The notes under the pieces were generated by a model. The model was given only the letters and a program-made list of their open reading frames with translations, had not been told where the DNA came from and ran no database searches. 15,166 nucleotides of DNA from Candidatus Dormiibacterota bacterium (lineage in GTDB: Bacteria > Chloroflexota > Dormibacteria > Dormibacterales > Dormibacteraceae), in the NCBI GenBank assembly GCA_003151665.1, contig PLYD01000169.1, forward strand, positions 1 through 15,166. Direction: 5' to 3'. Position numbers and translations under genes: made by a program. Of this stretch, positions 1 to 5,510 are shown piece after piece (within the stretch, counting starts at the first letter, position 1; every line of letters starts with the position of its first letter).

Positions 1-584
1 AGCATGCTCTTCACGAGCAGCCACATGTCAAGGCTCTTGATTCGTTGGGCTGCCCAGTCGGCTGGGAGCTGTGTCGTCGGGATTCCCCACTCCTCCTCCG
101 TATAGGTCTTGAAGAAGATGCTGTACAACCGCCATCCGAACTGGTTGCGGACCCAGTCCTCGAAGCTCCGCGGATTGCGGATCGGAAAAAGGCGTGCGCG
201 CGAGTAGCTGGCCATGCACCGCATCGCTTCGATCAAGCCCAGGTTCCAAAGCGCGTTGAAAGCTTTAAGCGGGTAGGCGAAGAAGCGCCCGCGGTAGTAG
301 ATCCGCGAAAGCCGGTCTCGGGTGAGCATCTCGGCGCCCAGGATCTCAGTCCAGAGGTCTTCGACCTCTTGGTTCTTAGAAAAGAAGCGGTGCCCACCGA
401 TGTCGAAGCGATACCCCTTGTGCTCGACAGTGCGGGCGAGCCCGCCGACGTAGCCGGTGTCGCTCTCGACCACCGTGATGGGGATCTCGTGCTTCAGGAG
501 CTCGTAGGCGGCCGTCAAGCCCGCCGGGCCGGCGCCCATAATCACGACCTGCCGGCGATCGTCCTCGACTGTCAAAGTGGCCAC
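1..584 (-). CDS. FAD-dependent oxidoreductase (UDP-galactopyranose mutase / amine-oxidase-like), N-terminal part
   Basis: The first 194 residues are present; the C-terminus lies beyond the left edge. An N-terminal Rossmann motif MGAGPAGLTA (residues 16-25) followed by an acidic residue at the end of the second strand (E40) marks an FAD ADP-binding fold. The sequence GGLARTVEHKGYRFDIGGHRFF (split: GGLARTVEHKG, then DIGGHRFF around 61-68) is typical of the protoporphyrinogen-oxidase / UDP-galactopyranose-mutase-like flavoproteins often found near cell-surface glycan genes. The GTG start is chosen because an in-frame TGA lies three codons upstream and the next ATG falls inside the FAD motif; a TTG four codons in (residue 4) is an alternative. 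No Shine-Dalgarno is seen, so the message may be leaderless. The substrate is unknown. The gene follows the 168-aa gene in the same direction after a 61-nt gap. Confidence 0.8.
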   Translation of the reverse strand, partial: MATLTVEDDRRQVVIMGAGPAGLTAAYELLKHEIPITVVESDTGYVGGLARTVEHKGYRFDIGGHRFFSKNQEVEDLWTEILGAEMLTRDRLSRIYYRGRFFAYPLKAFNALWNLGLIEAMRCMASYSRARLFPIRNPRSFEDWVRNQFGWRLYSIFFKTYTEEEWGIPTTQLPADWAAQRIKSLDMWLLVKSM

Positions 585-645
585 AGGGTATCAACGGTCT
601 TGACGAAGCTCCGGTTCGGAACCTGCGCTACTGCAGCGAGCAGGC

Positions 646-1152
646 CTAGTTCAGCGGGCCCTTGCTCCGGACCTCGTCGACCTTCACCAGGGCGTCGCGA
701 AGACCGCGGATCCAGTCAGCCTGGTGCATGCCCACCAGCCTCACACACCACGCAAGGGCGTCGCTGCGGCTGCGTGCCACCCCGCCGGCGACAAGGGTGT
801 CGAGGATCGAGCGCTCCGACATCCGCAGGCGGGTCATGACCGGGACGCTCAGGGTGGTGAAGATCTTGGTCTCGTCGCCGCACCGAGCTCCCCAGGCGAC
901 CCTCCTCTTGAAGCGGCGTTCGGCCTCCCGCGCGATCTTGACACGCTCCTCGCGGGTCTCCTCCCGAAACCGGTCGATGCGCGCTGACCGGGCGGCCGAG
1001 CGGCCGTCGGCTGACGTGCCTTCCGCCAGCTCGACGTCGGGGAGCATGCCCAGAACCAGCACCTCATCGCCGTCGGCGGACACCTCGGGCGGTCCGACGA
1101 ACCACGTTTTGGGCAGGCGGCCGGTGAACCAGGAGTCTAAATCCTCAGCCAT
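646..1152 (-). CDS. Conserved-looking hypothetical protein with ribbon-helix-helix-like C-terminus
   Basis: This is a 168-aa soluble protein that I do not recognise by name. Residues 13-45 contain a hydrophobic beta-like stretch (KTWFVGPPEV, VLVLGML). Residues 57-92 form a strongly charged, probably helical segment (RFREETREER...AERRFKRRVAWG). Residues 99-140 read TTLSVPVMTRLRMSERSILDTLV then AGGVARSRSDALAWCV. That pattern, a short strand followed by two helices with a G-x-A-R-S-R-S-D-A-L turn, resembles ribbon-helix-helix DNA-binding proteins. DNA binding is therefore an inference, not shown. It follows ssb by 56 nt on the same strand and may share its transcript. The only good ribosome-binding site is 14 nt from the start codon and precedes a two-codon ORF (listed separately). 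Confidence 0.7.
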   Translation of the reverse strand: MAEDLDSWFTGRLPKTWFVGPPEVSADGDEVLVLGMLPDVELAEGTSADGRSAARSARIDRFREETREERVKIAREAERRFKRRVAWGARCGDETKIFTTLSVPVMTRLRMSERSILDTLVAGGVARSRSDALAWCVRLVGMHQADWIRGLRDALVKVDEVRSKGPLN

Positions 1153-1155
1153 CGA

Positions 1156-1172
1156 TTACATCATTACCTCCT
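1156..1172 (-). promoter_or_regulatory. AGGAGG ribosome-binding site leading into a two-codon ORF (ATG ATG TAA)
   Basis: The complement of 1167-1172 is AGGAGG, a full Shine-Dalgarno. Two bases on lies ATG ATG TAA (1164 down to 1156), in the same frame as the downstream gene, whose own ATG (1152-1150) is only one codon beyond the TAA. The spacing from the Shine-Dalgarno to the gene start is 14 nt, unusually long, whereas it suits the second ATG of the mini-ORF. Ribosomes may load at the mini-ORF and reinitiate, or simply tolerate the long spacing. Confidence 0.35.
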
Positions 1173-1208
1173 AGCGCGTCAAACGCAACCTCGACCGGCA
1201 GCCGTTCG

Positions 1209-1556
1209 CTAGGTGGCCATCTCCAACGGCTTGGGGTCGAGCAGCTCGAGAGCGGCCAGCACGATCTCTGTCTTGTAGTGCTTCAGACCGGCCGTGTCGG
1301 TCCACGTTCGTGTCCTCAGGCGACCTTCCGCGTACAACAAGCGACCTTTCCGTAGGTACTCGCCGGCGAACTCCGCTCGCTTGCCGAACACGACGAGGTT
1401 GTGGAATTCCGTCTCCTCTTTGCCGTTGCCCTCCTCATCCTTCCCTGCATACGTGTTGGTGGCCAGCCGCAAGTTCGCCACGTACACGCCTTTAGGCGTG
1501 GCCTTGACCTCCGGGTCTGCCGCCAGGTTGCCGATCAACTGCACTTTGTTGAGCAC
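1209..1556 (-). CDS. ssb: Single-stranded DNA-binding protein, short form without acidic C-terminal tail
   Basis: This is a 115-aa OB-fold SSB. It opens with LNKVQLIGNLAADPEVKATP, the standard bacterial SSB N-terminus. The core TEFHNLVVFGKRAEFAGEYLRKG (about residues 49-71) and LLYAEGRLRTRTW (73-85) match the tetramer-forming OB fold, with Phe where many SSBs have Trp in the EWH motif. The protein stops about five residues after the OB fold (LLDPKPLEMAT). The disordered linker and the DDDIPF-type tip that recruits partner proteins in chromosomal SSBs are missing. The GTG start at 1556 is fixed by a strong Shine-Dalgarno 6 nt upstream; the longer open frame to 1718 overlaps the peptidase gene and is not used. 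Its position in a secretion/conjugation-like cluster suggests an accessory SSB, as carried by conjugative elements. Confidence 0.93.
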   Translation of the reverse strand: MLNKVQLIGNLAADPEVKATPKGVYVANLRLATNTYAGKDEEGNGKEETEFHNLVVFGKRAEFAGEYLRKGRLLYAEGRLRTRTWTDTAGLKHYKTEIVLAALELLDPKPLEMAT

Positions 1557-1562
1557 TTTCCG

Positions 1563-1571
1563 ATCACCTCC
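1563..1571 (-). promoter_or_regulatory. Ribosome-binding site of ssb
   Basis: The minus strand reads GGAGGTGAT, near-perfect complementarity to the 16S anti-Shine-Dalgarno. It lies 6 nt before the GTG at 1556 and decides the start of ssb. Confidence 0.85.
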
Positions 1572-1585
1572 GTTTGATTGACTAA

Positions 1586-1629
1586 AGCGTAGGTAGGTCG
1601 CTTTGTGCTGCACACCCAGGTTGTTAAGA
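1586..1629 (-). promoter_or_regulatory. Candidate ssb promoter with shared TCTTAACAACCTGGG element
   Basis: On the minus strand TCTTAACAACCTGGG starts at 1629. CTTAAC (1628-1623) is followed after 31 nt by TACGCT (1591-1586), a TANNNT-type -10 candidate that would put transcription start just ahead of the ssb ribosome-binding site. The same element with one mismatch and the identical 31-nt spacing precedes the pilin-like gene at 3276. No convincing -35 hexamer lies 17 nt upstream of TACGCT, so the CTTAAC element may be an activator site. The TAA stop of the peptidase gene is part of this element. Confidence 0.45.
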
Positions 1630-2118
1630 CGCGAGCCATGCGACCGGATCGATGGCGCGGCCGTCGACCTGGACCTCGAAATGGAGGTGGGGGCCAGTCG
1701 CCAGGCCAGTCGCCCCAACCTCGCCGACGACCTGGCCCGTCACGACGAGCTCTCCTTCGTGGACCTCAGCTTTCGACAGGTGGCAGTAGAGCGCTCGAAC
1801 GTGGCTGTCCGAGGACACGGCCACATAAAGTCCTGCGCCTCCGGGGTCGAATCCAACGCTGGCCCGTCCTGCATCGGCGGCGTGGACGGGGGTACCCACG
1901 CGCGCCGCCAGGTCGACGCCTGTGTGCACGTGATGGCTGGGGCAGTAAGGATCGAACGGTTCGAGGACCAATGACGAGCAGCCGAAGGGCTGGGTCATCA
2001 CAGCGCCGGGAACGATCGCAGTGAGAGCAAGCTTTTCGTGGCTGGTCACTCTCGAAGCGCCGACCACCCAGATCAACATCGCGGCGAAACAAATGCCGGC
2101 CACCCGCAACCAGCCCAT
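1624..2118 (-). CDS. Secreted or membrane-anchored M23-family (LytM) metallopeptidase
   Basis: This is a 164-aa zinc peptidase of the peptidoglycan-cleaving M23 family. Residues 5-22 form a hydrophobic signal peptide or anchor. The zinc and catalytic motifs are all visible: HxxxD as HTGVD (H65, D69), YCHLS (H113) and HxH as HLH (H144, H146). The catalytic domain is close to minimal, with no coiled coil, LysM or SH3 domain. The ATG at 2118 overlaps the stop of the VirB6-like gene as TGATG, indicating translational coupling; the much longer open frame running to 2730 lies over that gene and is rejected. The likely role, inferred from context, is local opening of the wall for a secretion or conjugation channel, as VirB1-type or CwlT-type hydrolases do. 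It could instead be a general cell-wall hydrolase. Confidence 0.88.
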   Translation of the reverse strand: MGWLRVAGICFAAMLIWVVGASRVTSHEKLALTAIVPGAVMTQPFGCSSLVLEPFDPYCPSHHVHTGVDLAARVGTPVHAADAGRASVGFDPGGAGLYVAVSSDSHVRALYCHLSKAEVHEGELVVTGQVVGEVGATGLATGPHLHFEVQVDGRAIDPVAWLAS

Positions 2119-3005
2119 CAGGCAGCCTTTGCGATGACGTGCTGCAGTCCGTGCAGCCCCGTGGTGAGCGCCGACTCCAGCTTGTGGGCCGTCTTCTCGG
2201 CGCCGCCCAGCGCCCCTGGCACCTTGAACACGATCAGCAACGACGCCAGCGCGAATAGGCGGTGAACTGGCGTGTGGCCTCCATTCTCGAGACCGAATCC
2301 GATTGCGAGCACGAACAGCTGGGCGGGCTGCATTAGGAGGTTTGTCACGAATAAGGAAGCCCACTGCTTGGCCAGGTAATGCGTGTCCGGCAACGTGAAC
2401 AGCAAGCCGGCGATGGGTGCGGTGATCGCCAGAACGATGAGGATCGCGTACCGGACGAGGTAGGCGACGGCGAGCACGTCGTAGCCAGCCACCAGCGCCC
2501 CGGTCGTGATGATCTGCCAGATCCCATCCGTCTGGTCGAGGCGATAGTTGTCCCACCAAGTGTTCCAGTTCGGGATGGTGCCGAAGCCCTGGATCACCTC
2601 GCATGCCACGTTGCTCGCATGCACGACGAGCTGGAATAGGGGCATCGAAAAGTTGACGAGGAGCGTTCCCATCATCAGTCGCGGAAGCAGGGCCCGCACC
2701 GTGTACTGGCTGCGGACGTCGTGCCCCCACATGAGCCTGTAACAGGCGACGACCACGACAAGAACCAGGGCTGAGTCGGCCACCAGCTGCACCGCCGGCT
2801 CGAAGCGGTGAATCGTGACGTTGGAGACGAAGTCCTTTCCGGTTTCGAAGTCGGTGGTGTGCAGGATGAAACCGAACCAGACCTTGAGCAGCAGGCCGAG
2901 GCTATCTTCGAGCAGTGAGGCGATGACCTTGTCGGGGTGGACCAGCGGCCAGAGCAGCGCCTGTAGCTGGCTGAGCGCCTGGAGCAGCGACGGGACGCTA
3001 TCCAT
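2118..3005 (-). CDS. VirB6/TrbL-like polytopic membrane protein of a type IV secretion-like system
   Basis: A 295-aa protein with about six hydrophobic segments, near residues 68-92, 105-130, 164-182, 183-205, 215-236 and 249-262. The N-terminal 65 residues are amphipathic and lack a clear cleavable signal. The stretch ITAPIAGLLFTLPDTHYLAKQW (ITAPIAGLLFTLP at 194-206, then W215) has the pattern of TrbL/VirB6-type channel proteins, in which a Pro-containing turn and a conserved Trp follow a long helix. Such proteins form the inner-membrane part of the translocation channel. The family assignment rests on topology, size and position directly after the pilin-like gene (4-nt gap) and before a wall hydrolase, rather than on a catalytic motif. 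A generic membrane protein of unknown role remains possible. Confidence 0.65.
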   Translation of the reverse strand: MDSVPSLLQALSQLQALLWPLVHPDKVIASLLEDSLGLLLKVWFGFILHTTDFETGKDFVSNVTIHRFEPAVQLVADSALVLVVVVACYRLMWGHDVRSQYTVRALLPRLMMGTLLVNFSMPLFQLVVHASNVACEVIQGFGTIPNWNTWWDNYRLDQTDGIWQIITTGALVAGYDVLAVAYLVRYAILIVLAITAPIAGLLFTLPDTHYLAKQWASLFVTNLLMQPAQLFVLAIGFGLENGGHTPVHRLFALASLLIVFKVPGALGGAEKTAHKLESALTTGLHGLQHVIAKAA

Positions 3006-3009
3006 TTCG

Positions 3010-3276
3010 TCAGTGGATTGACGTCGGCACAGAGTTGGTCAGGATGGTCACTAGGGCGCCCGCCACCTCGACGCCTATGGTGCCGACGACAATGCGCTGG
3101 ATCCACTGCTTGGCCTCCAGCGCAGACTTCGCCTCCACCGCGGTGATCCTCCAGAGGAACGCAAAAATAAATGCCAAAGCGCCGACGGAACCTACCAGCG
3201 CCTGGCCGATGTGAATCCAGGTCGTGATAAGGGTGGTGATCGGCGTGATGTCCGGGTCAGCAGCGAAAAACAACAT
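3010..3276 (-). CDS. Small two-helix membrane protein, VirB2/TrbC pilin-like
   Basis: An 88-aa protein with two hydrophobic segments, about residues 20-44 (WIHIGQALVGSVGALAFIFA) and 65-82 (VVGTIGVEVAGALVTILT), joined by a short charged loop (TAVEAKSALEAKQW). This small-Gly/Ala-rich helix, polar loop, helix layout, followed at once by a VirB6-like gene, is that of VirB2/TrbC-type pilins and the small membrane proteins of Gram-positive conjugation systems. No cleavable signal is evident. The start is supported by GGAGG 5 nt upstream in the minus-strand string GGAGGCGCGCATG, which is repeated exactly at the truncated paralog (4170). Over its first 41 residues it matches that paralog at about 27 positions. 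It is the first gene of the three-gene operon pilin, channel, peptidase. Confidence 0.6.
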   Translation of the reverse strand: MLFFAADPDITPITTLITTWIHIGQALVGSVGALAFIFAFLWRITAVEAKSALEAKQWIQRIVVGTIGVEVAGALVTILTNSVPTSIH

Positions 3277-3301
3277 GCGCGCCTCCTGTGGTTTAGCTCG
3301 C

Positions 3302-3345
3302 AGGCTAGGGGCGCAACAGAGGATTTGGAGCCTAGGTTGTTAAGA
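3302..3345 (-). promoter_or_regulatory. Candidate promoter of the pilin/VirB6/M23 operon with TCTTAACAACCTAGG element
   Basis: On the minus strand TCTTAACAACCTAGG begins at 3345. CTTAAC (3344-3339) is separated by 31 nt from TAGCCT (3307-3302), a TANNNT-type -10 candidate, and by 62 nt from the ATG at 3276. The ssb leader repeats 14 of the 15 bases at the same distance from its TACGCT. The truncated paralog's leader repeats CTTAAC, the 31-nt gap, TAGCCT and the 62-nt distance. A -35 box is not recognisable, so control by an activator binding the CTTAAC element is a reasonable guess. Confidence 0.45.
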
Positions 3346-3463
3346 GAAGAACGTCGGGGGTCGTCTGTTTCCGCCCGGCTCGCACCTCTTTGATCCTGAC
3401 CAGCCAGATGACTACGACAGGCTAATCGGTCGCTTTCGTCAACAGGCCCCATGATCTGCCTGG

Positions 3464-3949
3464 ATGCCTGCTGGCATGCGCCGAGCGCTGACCGTCGGCT
3501 TGCCGCTGATTGCCGCTGCAGCCTCAATCCTCGCTGCAGCAGTGGAGATTGCCTTTCTGGTGTCGCCGGCTGCTGGCTTCTGCCCTGAGCACCCAGGTTT
3601 TCTCAGCTACTGCTTCTTTCCGCCGTCCTCAGTCGCCACTTTTACGATTTGGCTTGCGCTGGGCTTGACCGTGGTGAGCGTGATCTCGTGCGTTTTCGCA
3701 TGGCGCGGACGGCTAGGAGCGGCAGGAGCATCTGCTCTCCCCGGCTTGATTGGAGTGGTCGTGGTGTTGTTGGCTGCGCTTGCAAACCAAAACAGTCCCT
3801 CAGCAGACCAGTTGCAAAACACTCCACCTGAGGGTTACTGGCTGTATGGGTTTGGAGGGGCAGCCGTACTTGTCGGAATGGTGTTGCTCGCGGCTGCTTG
3901 CTGCGTCCAGCTCGCGGTTCGGTTTGCTCGGATTCGGCGGCCGCTTTAG
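3464..3949 (+). CDS. Hypothetical four-helix integral membrane protein
   Basis: A 161-aa protein that I do not recognise. It has four hydrophobic segments at about residues 9-30, 56-77, 89-106 and 128-152, basic ends (MRRAL near the start, RFARIRRPL at the C-terminus) and an extracytoplasmic-looking loop between helices 1 and 2 with Cys at 39 and 50. The reading frame is clean and strongly hydrophobic, which supports a real gene. The start is uncertain: ATG at 3464 or ATG four codons later (3476); neither has a Shine-Dalgarno. It is on the opposite strand to the secretion-like operon and sits exactly between the intact and truncated pilin-like copies, which suggests insertion during or after that duplication. 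A membrane accessory or immunity-type protein is possible, but nothing in the sequence shows it. Confidence 0.6.
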   Translation: MPAGMRRALTVGLPLIAAAASILAAAVEIAFLVSPAAGFCPEHPGFLSYCFFPPSSVATFTIWLALGLTVVSVISCVFAWRGRLGAAGASALPGLIGVVVVLLAALANQNSPSADQLQNTPPEGYWLYGFGGAAVLVGMVLLAAACCVQLAVRFARIRRPL

Positions 3950-4035
3950 CTGGCGCCCGTCATTCGCCGGCTGATCGCCGCCACTATCACCAAGGAACTT
4001 CTTCAAAGGATCAGGCACGGTCCCGGCTGCAGTGT

Positions 4036-4170
4036 TTATGGCATACACAGCAAGGCACCGATCAAAGCCAAAGCGCCGACCGAAGCCACCAACGCCTGCC
4101 CAATATGGATCCAGGGGTTGATGAGATTGGTGATCGCACTCAGGTCGGGATCGCCAGTAAGGAAAACCAT
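4036..4170 (-). pseudogene. Truncated, probably frameshifted paralog of the VirB2/TrbC-like gene
   Basis: Reading from ATG 4170 gives a 44-aa peptide starting MVFLTGDPDLSAITNLIN and continuing PWIHIGQALVASVGALALIG, ending ALLCMP at a TAA (4036-4038). It matches the 88-aa product at 3010-3276 at about 27 of the first 41 residues, including WIHIGQALV and SVGALA, then stops before the loop and second helix. From about 4048 a shifted frame stays open for 82 codons, starting VYAINTAAGTVPDPLKKFLG. This suggests a frameshift near the end of helix 1, although that continuation does not resemble the second helix of the intact copy. The ribosome-binding site and start context (GGAGGCGCGCATG) are identical to the intact gene. 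It could still be expressed as a one-helix peptide. Confidence 0.7.
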
Positions 4171-4238
4171 GCGCGCCTCCAGATCGTTTTGGCGGAGGCT
4201 ACTGGGCACGACCACGAACGTGAACCCGGCCGGTTAAG
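4171..4238 (-). promoter_or_regulatory. Leader of the truncated pilin-like paralog, homologous to the 3276 leader
   Basis: CTTAAC (4238-4233), a 31-nt gap, TAGCCT (4201-4196) and GGAGGCGCGC immediately before the ATG reproduce the spacing of the 3277-3344 leader base for base (62 nt from CTTAAC to ATG in both). Conservation concentrates around TAGCCT (TAGCCTsCG) and the ribosome-binding site; the stretch between has diverged. The AACAACC extension of the CTTAAC element is lost here. Confidence 0.45.
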
Positions 4239-4283
4239 GCATGCCGAAGGCCCGCACTGTCTCTGACCGGTCGGCGCCGCGCG

Positions 4284-4300
4284 GAGCTGAGAGTCAGCTC
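4284..4300 (-). other. Perfect 7-bp hairpin at the stop codon of the tetR-like gene
   Basis: GAGCTGA-GAG-TCAGCTC is a perfect inverted repeat with a 3-nt loop, and its outer arm contains part of the TGA stop (4301-4299). There is no T-tract on either strand, so it is not a classical terminator. It may protect the 3' end or be chance. The rest of the gap 4171-4298 shows only the paralog leader. Confidence 0.3.
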
Positions 4301-5465
4301 ACGAACGGGCGTTGACGCGTCTCTCGACCCCATCCAGCAGAATCTCGAGCGCTGACGCGGGCTGCCCATCCGATTCTGGTTTCGCGGCTGAGGCAGGCAT
4401 CGGCTGCTCCGTTGCATTGTCGTCCAGCGTCACCTGGACCGCACCCCCATTGATGCGGACCTCATAGCGGTCGGCCGAGCCCGATGCGCCAGCGCTTTCC
4501 CAATGAAGATCCGTGGTGGTGGCATTAACCACAAACGCGTCGAGCTTCAAGCGAACAGAGCCCGGGCTGATGTCCGCGACCACCGCCACTCCCGGTGGTC
4601 TGTGCAGGGTCACGCCGACCACTCCACCCGAGACGATGATGGGCACCACGCCGCGTGGTCGAGGCAGAAAGCATTCGACCTTCGCCGCTCCGCTGTCGAG
4701 CTTGATCTCCCGCACGTCGAGACCACCCACGTTCAAGACCGTGTTCCACGTCGGACCCTGGATCTGAAAACGCCACGGATGGCGCGGGTTGAGCTCGATC
4801 TCAGCAAGACCTACGCCCCTCAGGCGCCGCACCTTCACCGTTTCGCCGCGCACGATCGCCGGCGCGGCGGAGGCCAGACCGGGCGGGATTCGTATCAAGG
4901 TCTCCATCTCTGAGCCGTGCCTGAGGACGACGCCGCGGGAGCCGGAATCGACAGCGATCGAGGCGACAGCGCCCGACTCTGGCAGCGGCGCTTTGCCGGT
5001 GGCCCGATCCACGATCACGTGGACCATCAGCATGAAGGCCACGTCTCCCGCTTCGGTCGGTTGCAACCCCGCGTCCTGCAGGCTCTGCTTCACAGTCAAA
5101 TAAGGGGCACTGCGCTGGAGGGCGTCAGGAACCTCGAGGAGGATGCGTGCAGCATCGCGCTGGGCGGCGACGCCGGCAGCGAGCGCGAATGCTGTGCCTC
5201 GCGCGACCGACCGCCAAGGGCCGGTCGGCGTGCCGTGAACGCCCTCCAGGATCGAGTCGGCCAGCAGGTCGAGCAGCTCCTGGCGATCTCGGACGTGCCA
5301 GTAGAGCGACGCCGCCTTCACGTGAAGCCGGTCCGCCAGCGCCCGCATCGTCAGGGCGTCGAGGCCCTTTTCCTGGACGAGACTGAGCCCCCTCTCAACC
5401 AGGCCGGCGCGGCTTAGGCCAGGCGTCCTCTCCTCAGCTTCCCCTGACAACGATTCCGACCTCAT
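4299..5465 (-). CDS. TetR-family repressor fused to a C-terminal toastrack-like beta domain
   Basis: This 388-aa protein is about twice the usual TetR length. Residues 18-72 are a TetR DNA-binding domain (SRAGLVERGLSLVQEKG, then LTMRALADRLHVKAASLYWHV, recognition-helix end SLYWHVRDRQELLDLL). Residues 78-155 look like the usual helical ligand domain. From about 190 to 348 the sequence becomes beta-rich with repeating units: WRFQIQGPTWNTVLNVGGLDV, VREIKLDSGAAKVECFLPRP, VVPIIVSGGVVGVTLHRPPG, SPGSVRLKLD and RYEVRINGGAVQVTLD. This is the layout of the GGAS-type toastrack/adhesin-like beta domains usually found in membrane stress proteins. No membrane helix is present. ATG 5465 is preferred over ATG 5492 because the latter would place an operator palindrome inside the gene. 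It is divergent from the methyltransferase and probably represses both. Confidence 0.85.
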   Translation of the reverse strand: MRSESLSGEAEERTPGLSRAGLVERGLSLVQEKGLDALTMRALADRLHVKAASLYWHVRDRQELLDLLADSILEGVHGTPTGPWRSVARGTAFALAAGVAAQRDAARILLEVPDALQRSAPYLTVKQSLQDAGLQPTEAGDVAFMLMVHVIVDRATGKAPLPESGAVASIAVDSGSRGVVLRHGSEMETLIRIPPGLASAAPAIVRGETVKVRRLRGVGLAEIELNPRHPWRFQIQGPTWNTVLNVGGLDVREIKLDSGAAKVECFLPRPRGVVPIIVSGGVVGVTLHRPPGVAVVADISPGSVRLKLDAFVVNATTTDLHWESAGASGSADRYEVRINGGAVQVTLDDNATEQPMPASAAKPESDGQPASALEILLDGVERRVNARS

Positions 5466-5467
5466 GC

Positions 5468-5497
5468 TTGCAATCCTAACAGCGTTAGGCATATGCT
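5468..5497 (+). promoter_or_regulatory. Candidate promoter of the methyltransferase gene
   Basis: TTGCAA (5468-5473) and TATGCT (5492-5497) are separated by 18 nt, a fair sigma-70-type pair. The first palindrome (5475-5489) fills the spacer, so a bound repressor would exclude RNA polymerase. The start of transcription would fall near 5504, with the second palindrome just downstream. Confidence 0.5.
5475..5489. promoter_or_regulatory. TetR-type operator palindrome 1
   Basis: CCTAACAGCGTTAGG is a perfect 6-bp inverted repeat around a 3-bp centre. It shares the core CTAACnnCGTTAG with palindrome 2; the centres are 35 bp apart. It lies 9 bp upstream of the chosen tetR start and within the methyltransferase promoter spacer, as expected for an autoregulatory divergent operator. 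Confidence 0.75.
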
Positions 5498-5510
5498 GCG
5501 CACCTTGCCT

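Noticed and set aside
45..839. Long plus-strand open frame opposite the FAD oxidoreductase and 168-aa genes
   Set aside because: Shadow frame of high-GC coding DNA; the minus-strand frame has an FAD motif and protein-like composition.
1557..1718. Upstream extension of ssb
   Set aside because: It overlaps the peptidase gene and crosses the promoter element; the SSB fold begins right at the GTG with a strong ribosome-binding site.
1624..2730. A 368-codon minus-strand open frame covering the M23 gene and running upstream
   Set aside because: Only the last 164 codons (from 2118) make sense; the upstream part is low-complexity Arg/Pro/Gly/Ala antisense-like sequence overlying the VirB6-like gene, which has proper membrane helices.
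4284..4300. Rho-independent terminator for the tetR-like gene
   Set aside because: The hairpin is perfect but short (7 bp) and has no T-run on either strand; listed only as a hairpin.
5466..5492. Alternative ATG start of the TetR-like protein at 5492
   Set aside because: It would place a whole operator palindrome in the coding region and has no family support; ATG 5465 is more plausible, though not proven.
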